Assembly: GCA_946409855.1 (NCBI GenBank)
Contig: CAMJXZ010000059.1
Span: forward strand, 1-12,786
Source: an uncultured Clostridia bacterium
GTDB taxonomy: Bacteria > Bacillota > Clostridia > Christensenellales > Aristaeellaceae
DNA length: 12,786 nt
Reading direction: 5' to 3'
The notes beneath the pieces were generated by a model. The model did no database searches and was not told the origin of the DNA. It saw only the letters and a list, made by a program, of their open reading frames with translations. Positions 1-6,943 of the stretch are shown here, piece after piece (position 1 is the stretch's first letter; every line of letters starts with the position of its first letter). A program made the translations under genes and the position numbers.

Positions 1-44
1 AGGACAAACCCTCTGTCACGGACTCCCTTATCCTGTTCGCCCGG

Positions 45-1586
45 TCAGTCGATCGTCTCGGTCAGCAGCATCTCAAACCGCGGGAACTCCAGCGTTTCGC
101 CGTTTTCGTTCACCTCGACGTACTTGTTCTCGCTCAGCGTGCCGTACATCCGCACATGCATGCCCTCGCCCAGGTGCGGGTCGGTCCGGCAGATCACGTA
201 GATAAAGTCGGTGTAGACGCCGTTCTTGCGGTTGATGGCCATCTTGAGCACCCACTCAGCGTTGGACGGCGTGACGCTCATCACATAGCCGGACATGACC
301 AGGGTCTTCCCGGCGTATTTGGCGACGGCGTTCTTCAGCGTGCTGTACTTGACCTTCTCGGCGCCGGACTTGATCCGGTCCATCCGCTCCCCTTCGGTCA
401 GCGTCCGGGTCGCGGTGTAGGAAACGGAGCGGGGGGTCATGCCCTTCTTGGAAACCGTCAGAAGGATCTGGTAAACGCCCTCCTGCCTGGTGTTGACGCT
501 AAAGCTGAAGGAACGGCCCACCTTGGAGCGCTGGATGGTCACCGGCCCGGTCACGGACAGCTGGGTCGTGACGCCGTTGGCCGTCGTGCCGGAAATCTCC
601 AGGGTGTTCGACGTCAGGTTCATGGGAATGACCGTTTTCAGGTTCAGGGGGATGTAGTCCCGCTGGTACATGATGGAAGCGGTCTTCTGCGCCGTCCGCC
701 CGTCCTCGGTCTGGGCCACAACGGTCAGGGTAAAGGTGCCCTGCTGGGGAAACTGCAACTTCAGCGTGTACTTGCCGGATTTGTTGGCCACGGCGGTAAA
801 GGACGCGGTCTTGCTGTCCGTCATGCTGATGAGGGTCGCGGTGATGGCGGCGCCGGCTTCCGATTTGCCGGAAACGGTCAGCGTATCGCTGGTCACCTCA
901 TGGGGCGGCTCTTCGGTAAAGGTCAGGCGGCAGGCGCCCTCCGGCGCGTTCAGGATCTCGGTAAAAATGAAGCGGTTGACCACCTTGTCCACAAACTTGG
1001 CGTCGGCGTCCTTGGCGTTCCTGCCGGTCACCTGCAGGTCAAAGGTGATGGTGTAGCCGTTGCGGACGGTGCGGCGCTGGTAGCCCCGCATGACGACGCC
1101 GCCGTCCCGGGTCAGGGTGTACTTGAGCTGCAGGAAGCGGCCCAGGTTCCCGCCGAAGTTTTTCCAGGTGGCGCTTTCATAGTGATAGCCCTGCAGGCCG
1201 TAATAAACGTCCCCGGAATGGTTCAGCCGGTAATTGCGGCGGGTCTCCTCGTCGACGGCGTTGACGTCGTAGATTTCCTCGGCGTTCACGTCCTGCACGG
1301 CCGTTACGACCAGCACCCGGCTGTTTTCCGGGTCGAAGGCCTCCAGCAGCACCCCGTCCTCCTCATAGCGGGACCGGGCATCCTCCAGCGCCGTCCCCTG
1401 TTCCTTGAGCCAGGCTTCATTGCTTTCCAGCGTGACCGGGGTCAGCACCCTGGCGAACCAGGCGTCGTCCAGCGTCAGCCGGCCGTGCACCGGGTCCATC
1501 GGATAGACGGACTCCGCGGCCAGCGCGGGCAGGGCGCTCAGCGCGATCAGCAGAAGGGACATGAGCAGACAGGCAAAACGTTTCAT
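45..1586 (-). CDS. Secreted protein with two Ig-like domains and a C-terminal OB-fold-like domain, function unknown
   Basis: I do not recognise a named family. The 513-residue product starts with a signal peptide (KR, then a hydrophobic stretch at about 6-20, and ALA at 21-23 before AE as a likely signal peptidase I site), so it should be exported. Residues 25-215 form a mixed alpha/beta region. Residues about 218-308 and 309-396 look like two tandem bacterial Ig-like beta-sandwiches (patterns such as SDTLTVSGKSEAG and SNTLEISGTTANG at matching places). Residues about 414-510 resemble an OB-fold (GKTLVMSGYV, then FIYVICR, then GMHVRMYGTL). The ATG has a strong Shine-Dalgarno (AAGGAGG at 1594-1600, 7 nt spacer). 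It is the last gene of the shape operon, 56 nt after rodA, which suggests an envelope role near the elongasome; that is inference. No anchor or catalytic motif is visible. Confidence 0.85.
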   Translation of the reverse strand: MKRFACLLMSLLLIALSALPALAAESVYPMDPVHGRLTLDDAWFARVLTPVTLESNEAWLKEQGTALEDARSRYEEDGVLLEAFDPENSRVLVVTAVQDVNAEEIYDVNAVDEETRRNYRLNHSGDVYYGLQGYHYESATWKNFGGNLGRFLQLKYTLTRDGGVVMRGYQRRTVRNGYTITFDLQVTGRNAKDADAKFVDKVVNRFIFTEILNAPEGACRLTFTEEPPHEVTSDTLTVSGKSEAGAAITATLISMTDSKTASFTAVANKSGKYTLKLQFPQQGTFTLTVVAQTEDGRTAQKTASIMYQRDYIPLNLKTVIPMNLTSNTLEISGTTANGVTTQLSVTGPVTIQRSKVGRSFSFSVNTRQEGVYQILLTVSKKGMTPRSVSYTATRTLTEGERMDRIKSGAEKVKYSTLKNAVAKYAGKTLVMSGYVMSVTPSNAEWVLKMAINRKNGVYTDFIYVICRTDPHLGEGMHVRMYGTLSENKYVEVNENGETLEFPRFEMLLTETID

Positions 1587-1605
1587 GGGTCATCCTCCTT
1601 TGGTG

Positions 1606-1638
1606 GCGGGCCGGCGCGAAAGGCCGCAGAGGGCCCGC
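1606..1638 (-). other. GC-rich hairpin between rodA and the secreted-protein gene
   Basis: Seven-base inverted repeats (GCGGGCC at 1606-1612 and GGCCCGC at 1632-1638) enclose 19 nt that can pair further (GCG/CGC). The stem begins 4 nt after the rodA stop codon and ends before the next Shine-Dalgarno. No U-run follows, so it is not a standard intrinsic terminator. It may partly attenuate transcription or act as an mRNA stability or processing element. The repeat is seen; the function is inferred. Confidence 0.45.
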
Positions 1639-1642
1639 GTCA

Positions 1643-2881
1643 TTACTGGCCGGATTTGATCGGAAGGAGCTTTTTGCGCTTCTTCCTCCTGGTGCGTTTC
1701 TGCGTCTGCACCAGGATCTGCGTGGTGCTGGAGCGGGACTTGACCACGTTGACCACCAGCGCGATGCCGACGATGTTGGTCATGAAGTTGGACCCGCCGT
1801 AGCTGACGAAGGGCAGCGGGATGCCGGTAATGGGCATCAGGCCGACATTCATGGCGATGTTTTCAAAGATGTGCAGAAACAGCATCGCAAGGACGCCGAT
1901 GATCAGCAGCTGGCCGAAGCGGTCCTCCGTAAAGCGGGCCAGGTACAGCATCCGGAGCAGCAGGATCAGGTACAGCCCCAGCAGCACGCAGCAGCCGACA
2001 AAGCCGAAGGCTTCCCCGATGGCGGAAAAGATAAAGTCCGTATGGTCCTCAGGCACGTAGTCCAGCTGGCTGATGGACCCCACGACGAACATCCCGATCC
2101 CGTTCATCCGGCCGGAGCCGATGGACATCTGGGAGTTGAGGATCTGGTAGCCGGCGGAGTTATAGTACTTCTGCGGGTCCAGGAAGGACAGGATGCGGGT
2201 GATGCGGTAATCGGTGGAGCCGGAAAAAATCGCGTAGCCGAAGAACGCGGCCACGAACAGCGCCACCATCGCCATCATCGCCCACCACAGCCGGATGTCC
2301 ACCCCGGAAAAAAGGATCATCACCAGGAACATGAAGCCCATCACGATGACGGTGCCCGTTTCGCCCTGGGCCAGGGTGACGACCGCCGGCACGCCGAACT
2401 GGATGCAGACCAGCATGAAGTCCTTGAAGGTGCCCATGGGCTTTTCGCTTAAGGACAGGGTGCGGGCCATCATGATCAGGATGGACAGCTTGGCGAACTC
2501 GCAGGGCTGCAGCGTACGGCCCCAGCCCAGCTTCAGCCAGGCGTTGACGCCGGAAATGGCGGTAGAGGCCAGCAGCGTAAAAATCAGCAGCGCCAGCACG
2601 CCCCAGTAAATCAGCAGGGCGCGGCTCCTGAACAGTTCCAGCGGGATATTGACCACCACGACCATGACCACCACGGACACCAGCACGAAAACGGCCTGCC
2701 AGGAAGCTGAATTGGAATTGATGATGTAGTTCAGCAGCGACAGATCCGTCCCTTTGTCCGGATTGAAGGTGGCGATGGCGATGCAGATCACGCCGAACCC
2801 GGCCAGGATATAGCTGATCAGCGGCAGCAGCCATTCCAGGTGCGCCTGCGATCTTCTGTGGGTGATCGGGGAAGTGACCAA
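1643..2881 (-). CDS. rodA: RodA, SEDS-family peptidoglycan glycosyltransferase
   Basis: RodA polymerises lipid II into glycan strands for sidewall elongation and works in the membrane with the class B PBP2 encoded upstream. The 412-residue protein has about ten hydrophobic segments and the SEDS signatures: NAWLKLG at 113-119, QPCEFAKL at 125-132, the extracytoplasmic loop PEDHTDFIFSAIGE at 277-290 whose D282 matches the essential SEDS aspartate, and the C-terminal GIPLPFVSYGGS at 353-364. QPCE replaces the usual QPSE. The tail (395-405) is strongly basic (KRTRRKKRKK), fitting a cytoplasmic C-terminus. The start is TTG at 2881-2879, fixed by AGGAGGT at 2888-2894 with a 6 nt spacer; the next Met lies beyond the first membrane helix. 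It follows minD by 37 nt and precedes the secreted protein by 56 nt. RodA rather than FtsW or SpoVE is chosen from context. Confidence 0.95.
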   Translation of the reverse strand: MVTSPITHRRSQAHLEWLLPLISYILAGFGVICIAIATFNPDKGTDLSLLNYIINSNSASWQAVFVLVSVVVMVVVVNIPLELFRSRALLIYWGVLALLIFTLLASTAISGVNAWLKLGWGRTLQPCEFAKLSILIMMARTLSLSEKPMGTFKDFMLVCIQFGVPAVVTLAQGETGTVIVMGFMFLVMILFSGVDIRLWWAMMAMVALFVAAFFGYAIFSGSTDYRITRILSFLDPQKYYNSAGYQILNSQMSIGSGRMNGIGMFVVGSISQLDYVPEDHTDFIFSAIGEAFGFVGCCVLLGLYLILLLRMLYLARFTEDRFGQLLIIGVLAMLFLHIFENIAMNVGLMPITGIPLPFVSYGGSNFMTNIVGIALVVNVVKSRSSTTQILVQTQKRTRRKKRKKLLPIKSGQ

Positions 2882-2887
2882 GGAAAT

Positions 2888-2894
2888 ACCTCCT
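2888..2894 (-). promoter_or_regulatory. Shine-Dalgarno of rodA supporting a TTG start
   Basis: AGGAGGT lies 6 nt before the TTG at 2881. No ATG or GTG is similarly placed, so this site decides the rodA start. Confidence 0.8.
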
Positions 2895-2918
2895 GTAAAG
2901 GGTTAAAAAGACGGGCGG

Positions 2919-3671
2919 TCAGGACCGGCAGTAGCGGGGAAGCCTGCGGTCCACGCCAGTCAGACGGTCCGCGATGCGGCCGATGGCGCGGCGCACCCGC
3001 ACGCTGTCGGACTGGACGGCGGTCCTGTGCACCAGCAGCGCCCGGTACACGTCCGGGCTGTCGGGCACCACGCCCAATAGCTGCATATCCGTCTGGGCGG
3101 CGATGCGGGCGGGCCGCTGTTCCTCCCGGACGGAAACCAGCAGCCGGTCCGCCCGGTTCAGGATCAGGCGGGGATGGATCCCCTGCTTTTCAAACAGCAG
3201 CTGGGACAGTCTTTCCGCCGCCCGGATGCTGGGGTCGTCCGGCGTGGCGATGACGATGGCTTCCTTCGCGGCGCTCCAGACATTTTTAAGCCCCCTGCCC
3301 AGCCCGGCCGGGCAGTCGATCAGGACGAAATCATAATCCTCCGTCAGCGTCCGGATGACCTGGGACAACTGCTTTTTGTCGATCTCGGAGGGCTGCATCA
3401 TCTGCGGGGCGGACAGGACGGACAGGCCCTGGGCCTCCCGGCAGCGGACCAGCGCCTGGTTCAGCGTGCAGCGCTTTTCCATGACGTCCGACAGGTCGTA
3501 GAGCACCTCGTTTTCCAGGCCCAGCAGCAGGTCCGCGCAGCGCAGGCCCACGTCGGCGTCCACCAGGGCGGTCCGGCGGCCCCTTTGCGCCAGGGCCAGC
3601 GCCAGAGAGGTGGAAAGGGTCGTCTTGCCCGTTCCCCCTTTCCCGGATAAAAACAGATACGCTTCTCCCAT
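2919..3671 (-). CDS. minD: MinD-like deviant Walker ATPase (ParA/MinD family)
   Basis: MinD ATPases bind the membrane as ATP dimers and position the division septum, normally recruiting MinC. The 250-residue protein has the deviant Walker A motif KGGTGKTT (11-18, signature Lys11, Lys16), switch I DADVGLRCADLLLGLEN (38-54) close to MinD's DIGLRNLDVVMGLEN, the MinD-like VLYDLSDVMEKRCTLNQAL, and Walker B VLIDCPAG (116-123). It is divergent: the usual VRD(S/A)DR segment reads IRAAER (149-154). The C-terminus (LTGVDRRLPRYCRS) lacks the amphipathic membrane-targeting helix of known MinD. I chose ATG at 3671 because AAGGA sits 7 nt before it; an in-frame TTG 18 nt upstream has no ribosome-binding site. 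It lies between PBP2 (45 nt) and rodA (37 nt). minC and minE are absent from the window. Confidence 0.88.
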   Translation of the reverse strand: MGEAYLFLSGKGGTGKTTLSTSLALALAQRGRRTALVDADVGLRCADLLLGLENEVLYDLSDVMEKRCTLNQALVRCREAQGLSVLSAPQMMQPSEIDKKQLSQVIRTLTEDYDFVLIDCPAGLGRGLKNVWSAAKEAIVIATPDDPSIRAAERLSQLLFEKQGIHPRLILNRADRLLVSVREEQRPARIAAQTDMQLLGVVPDSPDVYRALLVHRTAVQSDSVRVRRAIGRIADRLTGVDRRLPRYCRS

Positions 3672-3678
3672 GATGCCA

Positions 3679-3683
3679 TCCTT
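3679..3683 (-). promoter_or_regulatory. Shine-Dalgarno choosing the ATG start of minD
   Basis: AAGGA with a 7 nt spacer precedes the ATG at 3671-3669. The upstream in-frame TTG at 3689 has no purine-rich site, so the shorter 250-residue product is preferred. Confidence 0.7.
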
Positions 3684-3716
3684 ATTCAAACAAACGGTTG
3701 TCGTTTTCCGCCGGGC

Positions 3717-6278
3717 TTACGGCGTCAGCTCGTTGCCGGTGGTCAGGGAAATGTCCGAAATGATCTTGTTCTTTTCGTCCATGTACCATTCGACCCAGTC
3801 GCGGACCGCGCGGGAGGAATAGCCGCCGGAATAGCCGTTGGGAATATAGGAGACCAGCGCCAGCTCGGTATCGTCATACGGCGTCAGGCAGACGAACCAG
3901 GCGTTGTTCTCGATATCGATCTTGATCTTGCCCACGGTGATCTGGGAGGTGCCGGTTTTCGCGTAGATCTGGTCGGTGTACTTCCAGCCGTCGAACTGCT
4001 TACCGGCGGTACCCGTTTCGTCGACCACTCGCTTCATGCCCGCCTTGATGGCTTCCAGGTATTCGTCCTTGACGTTCAGGTCGCCGAACAGCTGCGGGTT
4101 CTTCTGGGAAAGGATCTCGCCGTCCGGCGAGGTGATGGAGTCGATCAGGGACAGGTTCCATACCTTGCCCTCGGCCAGCGCGCCGGCGTAGCGGAGCTCC
4201 GCCACGGGCGTGACCAGGGTGATGGACTGGCCGATGGCCATCTGGATCTCAAGGCTGCCGCCCCATTTGATCGTGTTCAGGTAGTTCCACAGGTCGCTCA
4301 TCAGGGCCGACATGTACACCATGTTCCTGGTCATGTTGAGCTCCTGCATGAAGATCGACTGCGCTTCCAGAACCCAGTCGTCGGAACGGGTGTTGATGGC
4401 CATGTCCATCAGCTGCTTGATACAGCGGTCCAGACGGGTGTCGTCATAGGTGATGCCGTAGGAAGAGGCGAAGTTGCGGATGTGGGTCTTGATGGCGTTG
4501 GCGACGATGATCGGGGTATCGGTCACCTGCCGGTTCAGGGGTTCGTTGGGGTCGTACAGGTTGTCCTGGTTGCCGACGATGCTGCGCAGCTCGCCGTTGA
4601 GCTCCAGGCCCGTCTTGTTGGTCAGGCCCATGGCGGCGGCGTACTTGTACAGCCGGTCGGTGCCGGTGTCCCCGTACAGCATGGAACCCAGGGTGTAGAA
4701 GAAGTAATTGCAGGAATGCTCCAGCCCCTCCACGATCGTCTGGTTCTGGTGCTTTTCCGGGTGGCTGGTCCAGCAGGTGGGCGCTTCAGCCATGTTCCGG
4801 GTGTACATCATGAACTTGCCGCCGTCGCTGATCAGGGTGGAGGTGGTGATGACCCCGTTGGTCAGCGCCGCAAGGCCGGTGACCATCTTGAAGGTGGAGC
4901 CGGGCTCGGCGCGGGTCTGGATGGCGTAGTTCATCAGCAGGCCGCGCTTGTCCGCCACGATCTCCTGGGCGGGCTTGCCGCCAGCCACCATGGCGTTCAG
5001 GTCGTAGGTCGGGTACTGGGCCATGGCGACGATCTTGCCAGTATTGACGTCCATGATGACCAGCACGCCCTTTTCGGCCAGACGGACCGGGTCTTCCTCC
5101 CAGTCGCGGGTGTTGATTTTCTCCTTGTTGGTTTCCAGCCAGTCGCCGTCGCCCATTTTTTCTTCCTGCAGGTCCCGGATGTAATTCACGTTCTCCTGGA
5201 TGGCGCGCTCGGCCCGCTGCTGGTAGGAAGCGATCAGGGTGAGCTTGACGTTGTTGCCGTCGGTGGGCTCGGTGTAGCTGATCTGCCGGGTCAGCTTGCC
5301 GTTGCTGTCCCGCTCCATGACGCGGCTGCCCTGCCGGTCCCGGATGCAGGCGGTCAGCCAGTTCTCCTGGCTTTTCTCGATCCCGTCCAGGCCGATCTCG
5401 TCGTTGAGGGCGTAGCCGGCGGGCTGATAGTCGGCGTAATAGGATTCGTAGTTCTGGATCTTGCCCGTATAGCCGATGATCTGGGAGGCCAGCGTCGCCC
5501 GGGGGTAGATGCGCTTTTCGCCCACCTCGATGGCGATGCCGGGCAGCAGCACGCTCCTGCCCTCGATCTCGCCCACGGCGGCGAAAGCGATGTCCTTGGC
5601 GATGACGACGGGGACGGAGTTGAAGATGTTCATCTGCATCTCGGAATAAACCGCCATGACCTTGAGCATCGTCGCTTCATCGATATCGAACTGCATGACC
5701 AGCTTGTTCCTGTCCTGCTCGTCCTGTTTGGCCAGCTGGTAGCGGACCATCAGGCGCTCCACGCACTTCTGCGCCGTGGGGTAGCTGCTCTCGGACAGAT
5801 AGTGGTTGGAACGCCACTGCCGCATGCGGGTGCTGCGGGCGCTTTCCGAGATCCCCTCGCCGAAGTTGAAAATCCAGTCCCCCACCTCCGGGTCCCGCTC
5901 GATGGGGAAGGTGACGGACAGGGCGCCGCCGTATTTCTCGATGATGCCGATGGTGTCGATGATGGCCTGGGTAAAGGCCTTGTAGCTGGCGGCGGAGGAC
6001 TGGGAGCTGTCCCTGCGGAAGGTGACGTTGTAGATCTTCTCGCTCTTGGCCAGGATCACGCCCTCGGAGTCGGTGATCATCCCGCGGGTGCCCTTCAGCA
6101 CGATGGTCTTGTTGGACTGCGTGCCCGCGGCTTCCGAATAGGTTTCACCCCGCTGGATCTGCAGCCGGTACAGCCCGTATACCAGCAGGGCGAAGGCCAC
6201 CAGCGTCGCCAGCAGGAAGCCCAGATACCGCGCGGTCAGGTTCGCCCGGTATTCCTTCTTCTTTTCGGTCTGACTCAA
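3717..6278 (-). CDS. mrdA: Class B penicillin-binding protein 2 (elongation transpeptidase)
   Basis: This protein cross-links peptidoglycan during elongation as partner of RodA. The 853-residue product has a short cytoplasmic N-terminus, one membrane anchor (about 18-36), and a pedestal/dimerisation region containing RGMITDSEG (65-73) and the IYPRATLASQIIGYTG block (257-272). The transpeptidase domain carries the three catalytic motifs: STFK (461-464, nucleophile Ser461), SCN (522-524) and KTG (774-776). It is longer than typical PBP2 (roughly 600-720). One extra stretch is in the pedestal (about 90-240). Another, helix-rich, lies between the SxN region and AIGQS (about 572-675). The start is TTG at 6278-6276, which overlaps the mreD stop as TTGA, with AAGGAGG 10 nt upstream. 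An ATG 24 nt further upstream (6302) has no ribosome-binding site but is the alternative. Elongation PBP2 rather than division PBP3 or SpoVD is inferred from the mre/rod context; no PASTA domain is seen. Confidence 0.95.
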   Translation of the reverse strand: MSQTEKKKEYRANLTARYLGFLLATLVAFALLVYGLYRLQIQRGETYSEAAGTQSNKTIVLKGTRGMITDSEGVILAKSEKIYNVTFRRDSSQSSAASYKAFTQAIIDTIGIIEKYGGALSVTFPIERDPEVGDWIFNFGEGISESARSTRMRQWRSNHYLSESSYPTAQKCVERLMVRYQLAKQDEQDRNKLVMQFDIDEATMLKVMAVYSEMQMNIFNSVPVVIAKDIAFAAVGEIEGRSVLLPGIAIEVGEKRIYPRATLASQIIGYTGKIQNYESYYADYQPAGYALNDEIGLDGIEKSQENWLTACIRDRQGSRVMERDSNGKLTRQISYTEPTDGNNVKLTLIASYQQRAERAIQENVNYIRDLQEEKMGDGDWLETNKEKINTRDWEEDPVRLAEKGVLVIMDVNTGKIVAMAQYPTYDLNAMVAGGKPAQEIVADKRGLLMNYAIQTRAEPGSTFKMVTGLAALTNGVITTSTLISDGGKFMMYTRNMAEAPTCWTSHPEKHQNQTIVEGLEHSCNYFFYTLGSMLYGDTGTDRLYKYAAAMGLTNKTGLELNGELRSIVGNQDNLYDPNEPLNRQVTDTPIIVANAIKTHIRNFASSYGITYDDTRLDRCIKQLMDMAINTRSDDWVLEAQSIFMQELNMTRNMVYMSALMSDLWNYLNTIKWGGSLEIQMAIGQSITLVTPVAELRYAGALAEGKVWNLSLIDSITSPDGEILSQKNPQLFGDLNVKDEYLEAIKAGMKRVVDETGTAGKQFDGWKYTDQIYAKTGTSQITVGKIKIDIENNAWFVCLTPYDDTELALVSYIPNGYSGGYSSRAVRDWVEWYMDEKNKIISDISLTTGNELTP

Positions 6279-6943
6279 ACGGTATCCGCCTCCTTTTTCC
6301 ATCTGCCGCGGTTCCGGCCCAGAAGCCCCAGGAACCAGCGGTAGGGCAGCGTCATCACCAGGGCAATGGCCACCGTGTACAGGATGGCAAAGCCCGCGCG
6401 GAAAATATGCGTCCACGTCAGGCCGAAGCCGGACGCGTATCCGTACACCAGCAGCACGATGTTCATGATCAGGGAGGACACCAGGGCGCACAGCGGGATG
6501 CGCAGATAGGGGTTCAGGTTTTCCTCCCGGCGGAACAGCGTGCGCAGCAGGGACATCAGGCTCATCAGGTGCCGCATCACCATGGCGCCGAAGCGGCTGC
6601 GCATGACCGGCTGCTCCTGGTCAGCCCGCGCCAGCTTGCGGCGCTCCCGCTGCCGGTCCGTCAGGTCGGCGAACCACTGGGCGCACAGCATGGTGATGAT
6701 CGGGTAGGAAACCAGGTACAGAACCGGCACGCTGGCCAGCATCGTCTCCCACAGGATGCCCATGATGGCGCCGCTGCAGAAAGCCGCCTTGCGGCCATAG
6801 CTGACGGTGATCACCGCGATGGCCGCGAAGCTCGCGCTGCCCACGACGCCCCCTACCGCCAGACGGGGCATCAGGCACACGTCGATCAGGTAGCTGAGCA
6901 GGGTCAGAAAAATCACTTTCAGCGGTCGAATCCAGATGCTCAA
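6275..6943 (-). CDS. mreD: MreD, rod-shape-determining membrane protein
   Basis: MreD is an integral membrane partner of MreC that links the MreB scaffold to PBP2 and RodA. The 222-residue protein has hydrophobic segments at about 8-25, 32-50, 55-72, 74-92, 148-170 and 180-205, fitting a five- or six-helix MreD. The family is poorly conserved, so the call rests on topology plus the position directly after mreC and before PBP2. It is longer than the usual 160-175 residues: a charged loop (about 92-146, with RQRERRK and LFRREEN) separates the fourth and fifth helices. The start is TTG at 6943-6941, with GGAGG at 6951-6955 inside the end of mreC and a 7 nt spacer. The TTG overlaps the mreC stop as TTGA. 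The stop likewise overlaps the PBP2 start. Confidence 0.9.
   Translation of the reverse strand: MSIWIRPLKVIFLTLLSYLIDVCLMPRLAVGGVVGSASFAAIAVITVSYGRKAAFCSGAIMGILWETMLASVPVLYLVSYPIITMLCAQWFADLTDRQRERRKLARADQEQPVMRSRFGAMVMRHLMSLMSLLRTLFRREENLNPYLRIPLCALVSSLIMNIVLLVYGYASGFGLTWTHIFRAGFAILYTVAIALVMTLPYRWFLGLLGRNRGRWKKEADTV
6289..6295 (-). promoter_or_regulatory. Shine-Dalgarno of PBP2 inside mreD, TTG start in a TTGA overlap
   Basis: AAGGAGG lies in the last codons of mreD, 10 nt before TTG at 6278, and the TTGA string holds both the PBP2 start and the mreD stop. The layout implies translational coupling. Confidence 0.75.

Noticed and set aside
1..44. End of window downstream of the secreted gene examined for a terminator or dispersed repeat (TCTGTCACGGACTCCCTT).
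   Set aside because: Only four-base dyads and no U-run are visible. The resemblance to short palindromic repeats of some Clostridia is too weak without a genome search.
156..1802. Long open frame on the + strand opposite the secreted protein and the rodA end.
   Set aside because: It is antisense to two well-supported genes, has low-complexity Gly/His/Arg-rich content without any family motif, and lacks a ribosome-binding site. Long antisense frames are expected in GC-rich DNA.
3672..3689. TTG start giving MinD six extra residues.
   Set aside because: No ribosome-binding site precedes it, whereas the ATG at 3671 has AAGGA at the right distance.
4482..6344. 620-codon open frame on the + strand opposite PBP2.
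   Set aside because: It is a shadow of PBP2 codons (Val/Gly/His/Asp-rich), with no recognisable domain and no initiation signal. PBP2 on the minus strand has every catalytic motif.
6279..6491. Possible longer N-terminus for PBP2 reaching into mreD.
   Set aside because: The upstream 71 codons are out-of-frame mreD sequence with no membrane or PBP features. The Shine-Dalgarno at 6289-6295 points to the TTG at 6278.
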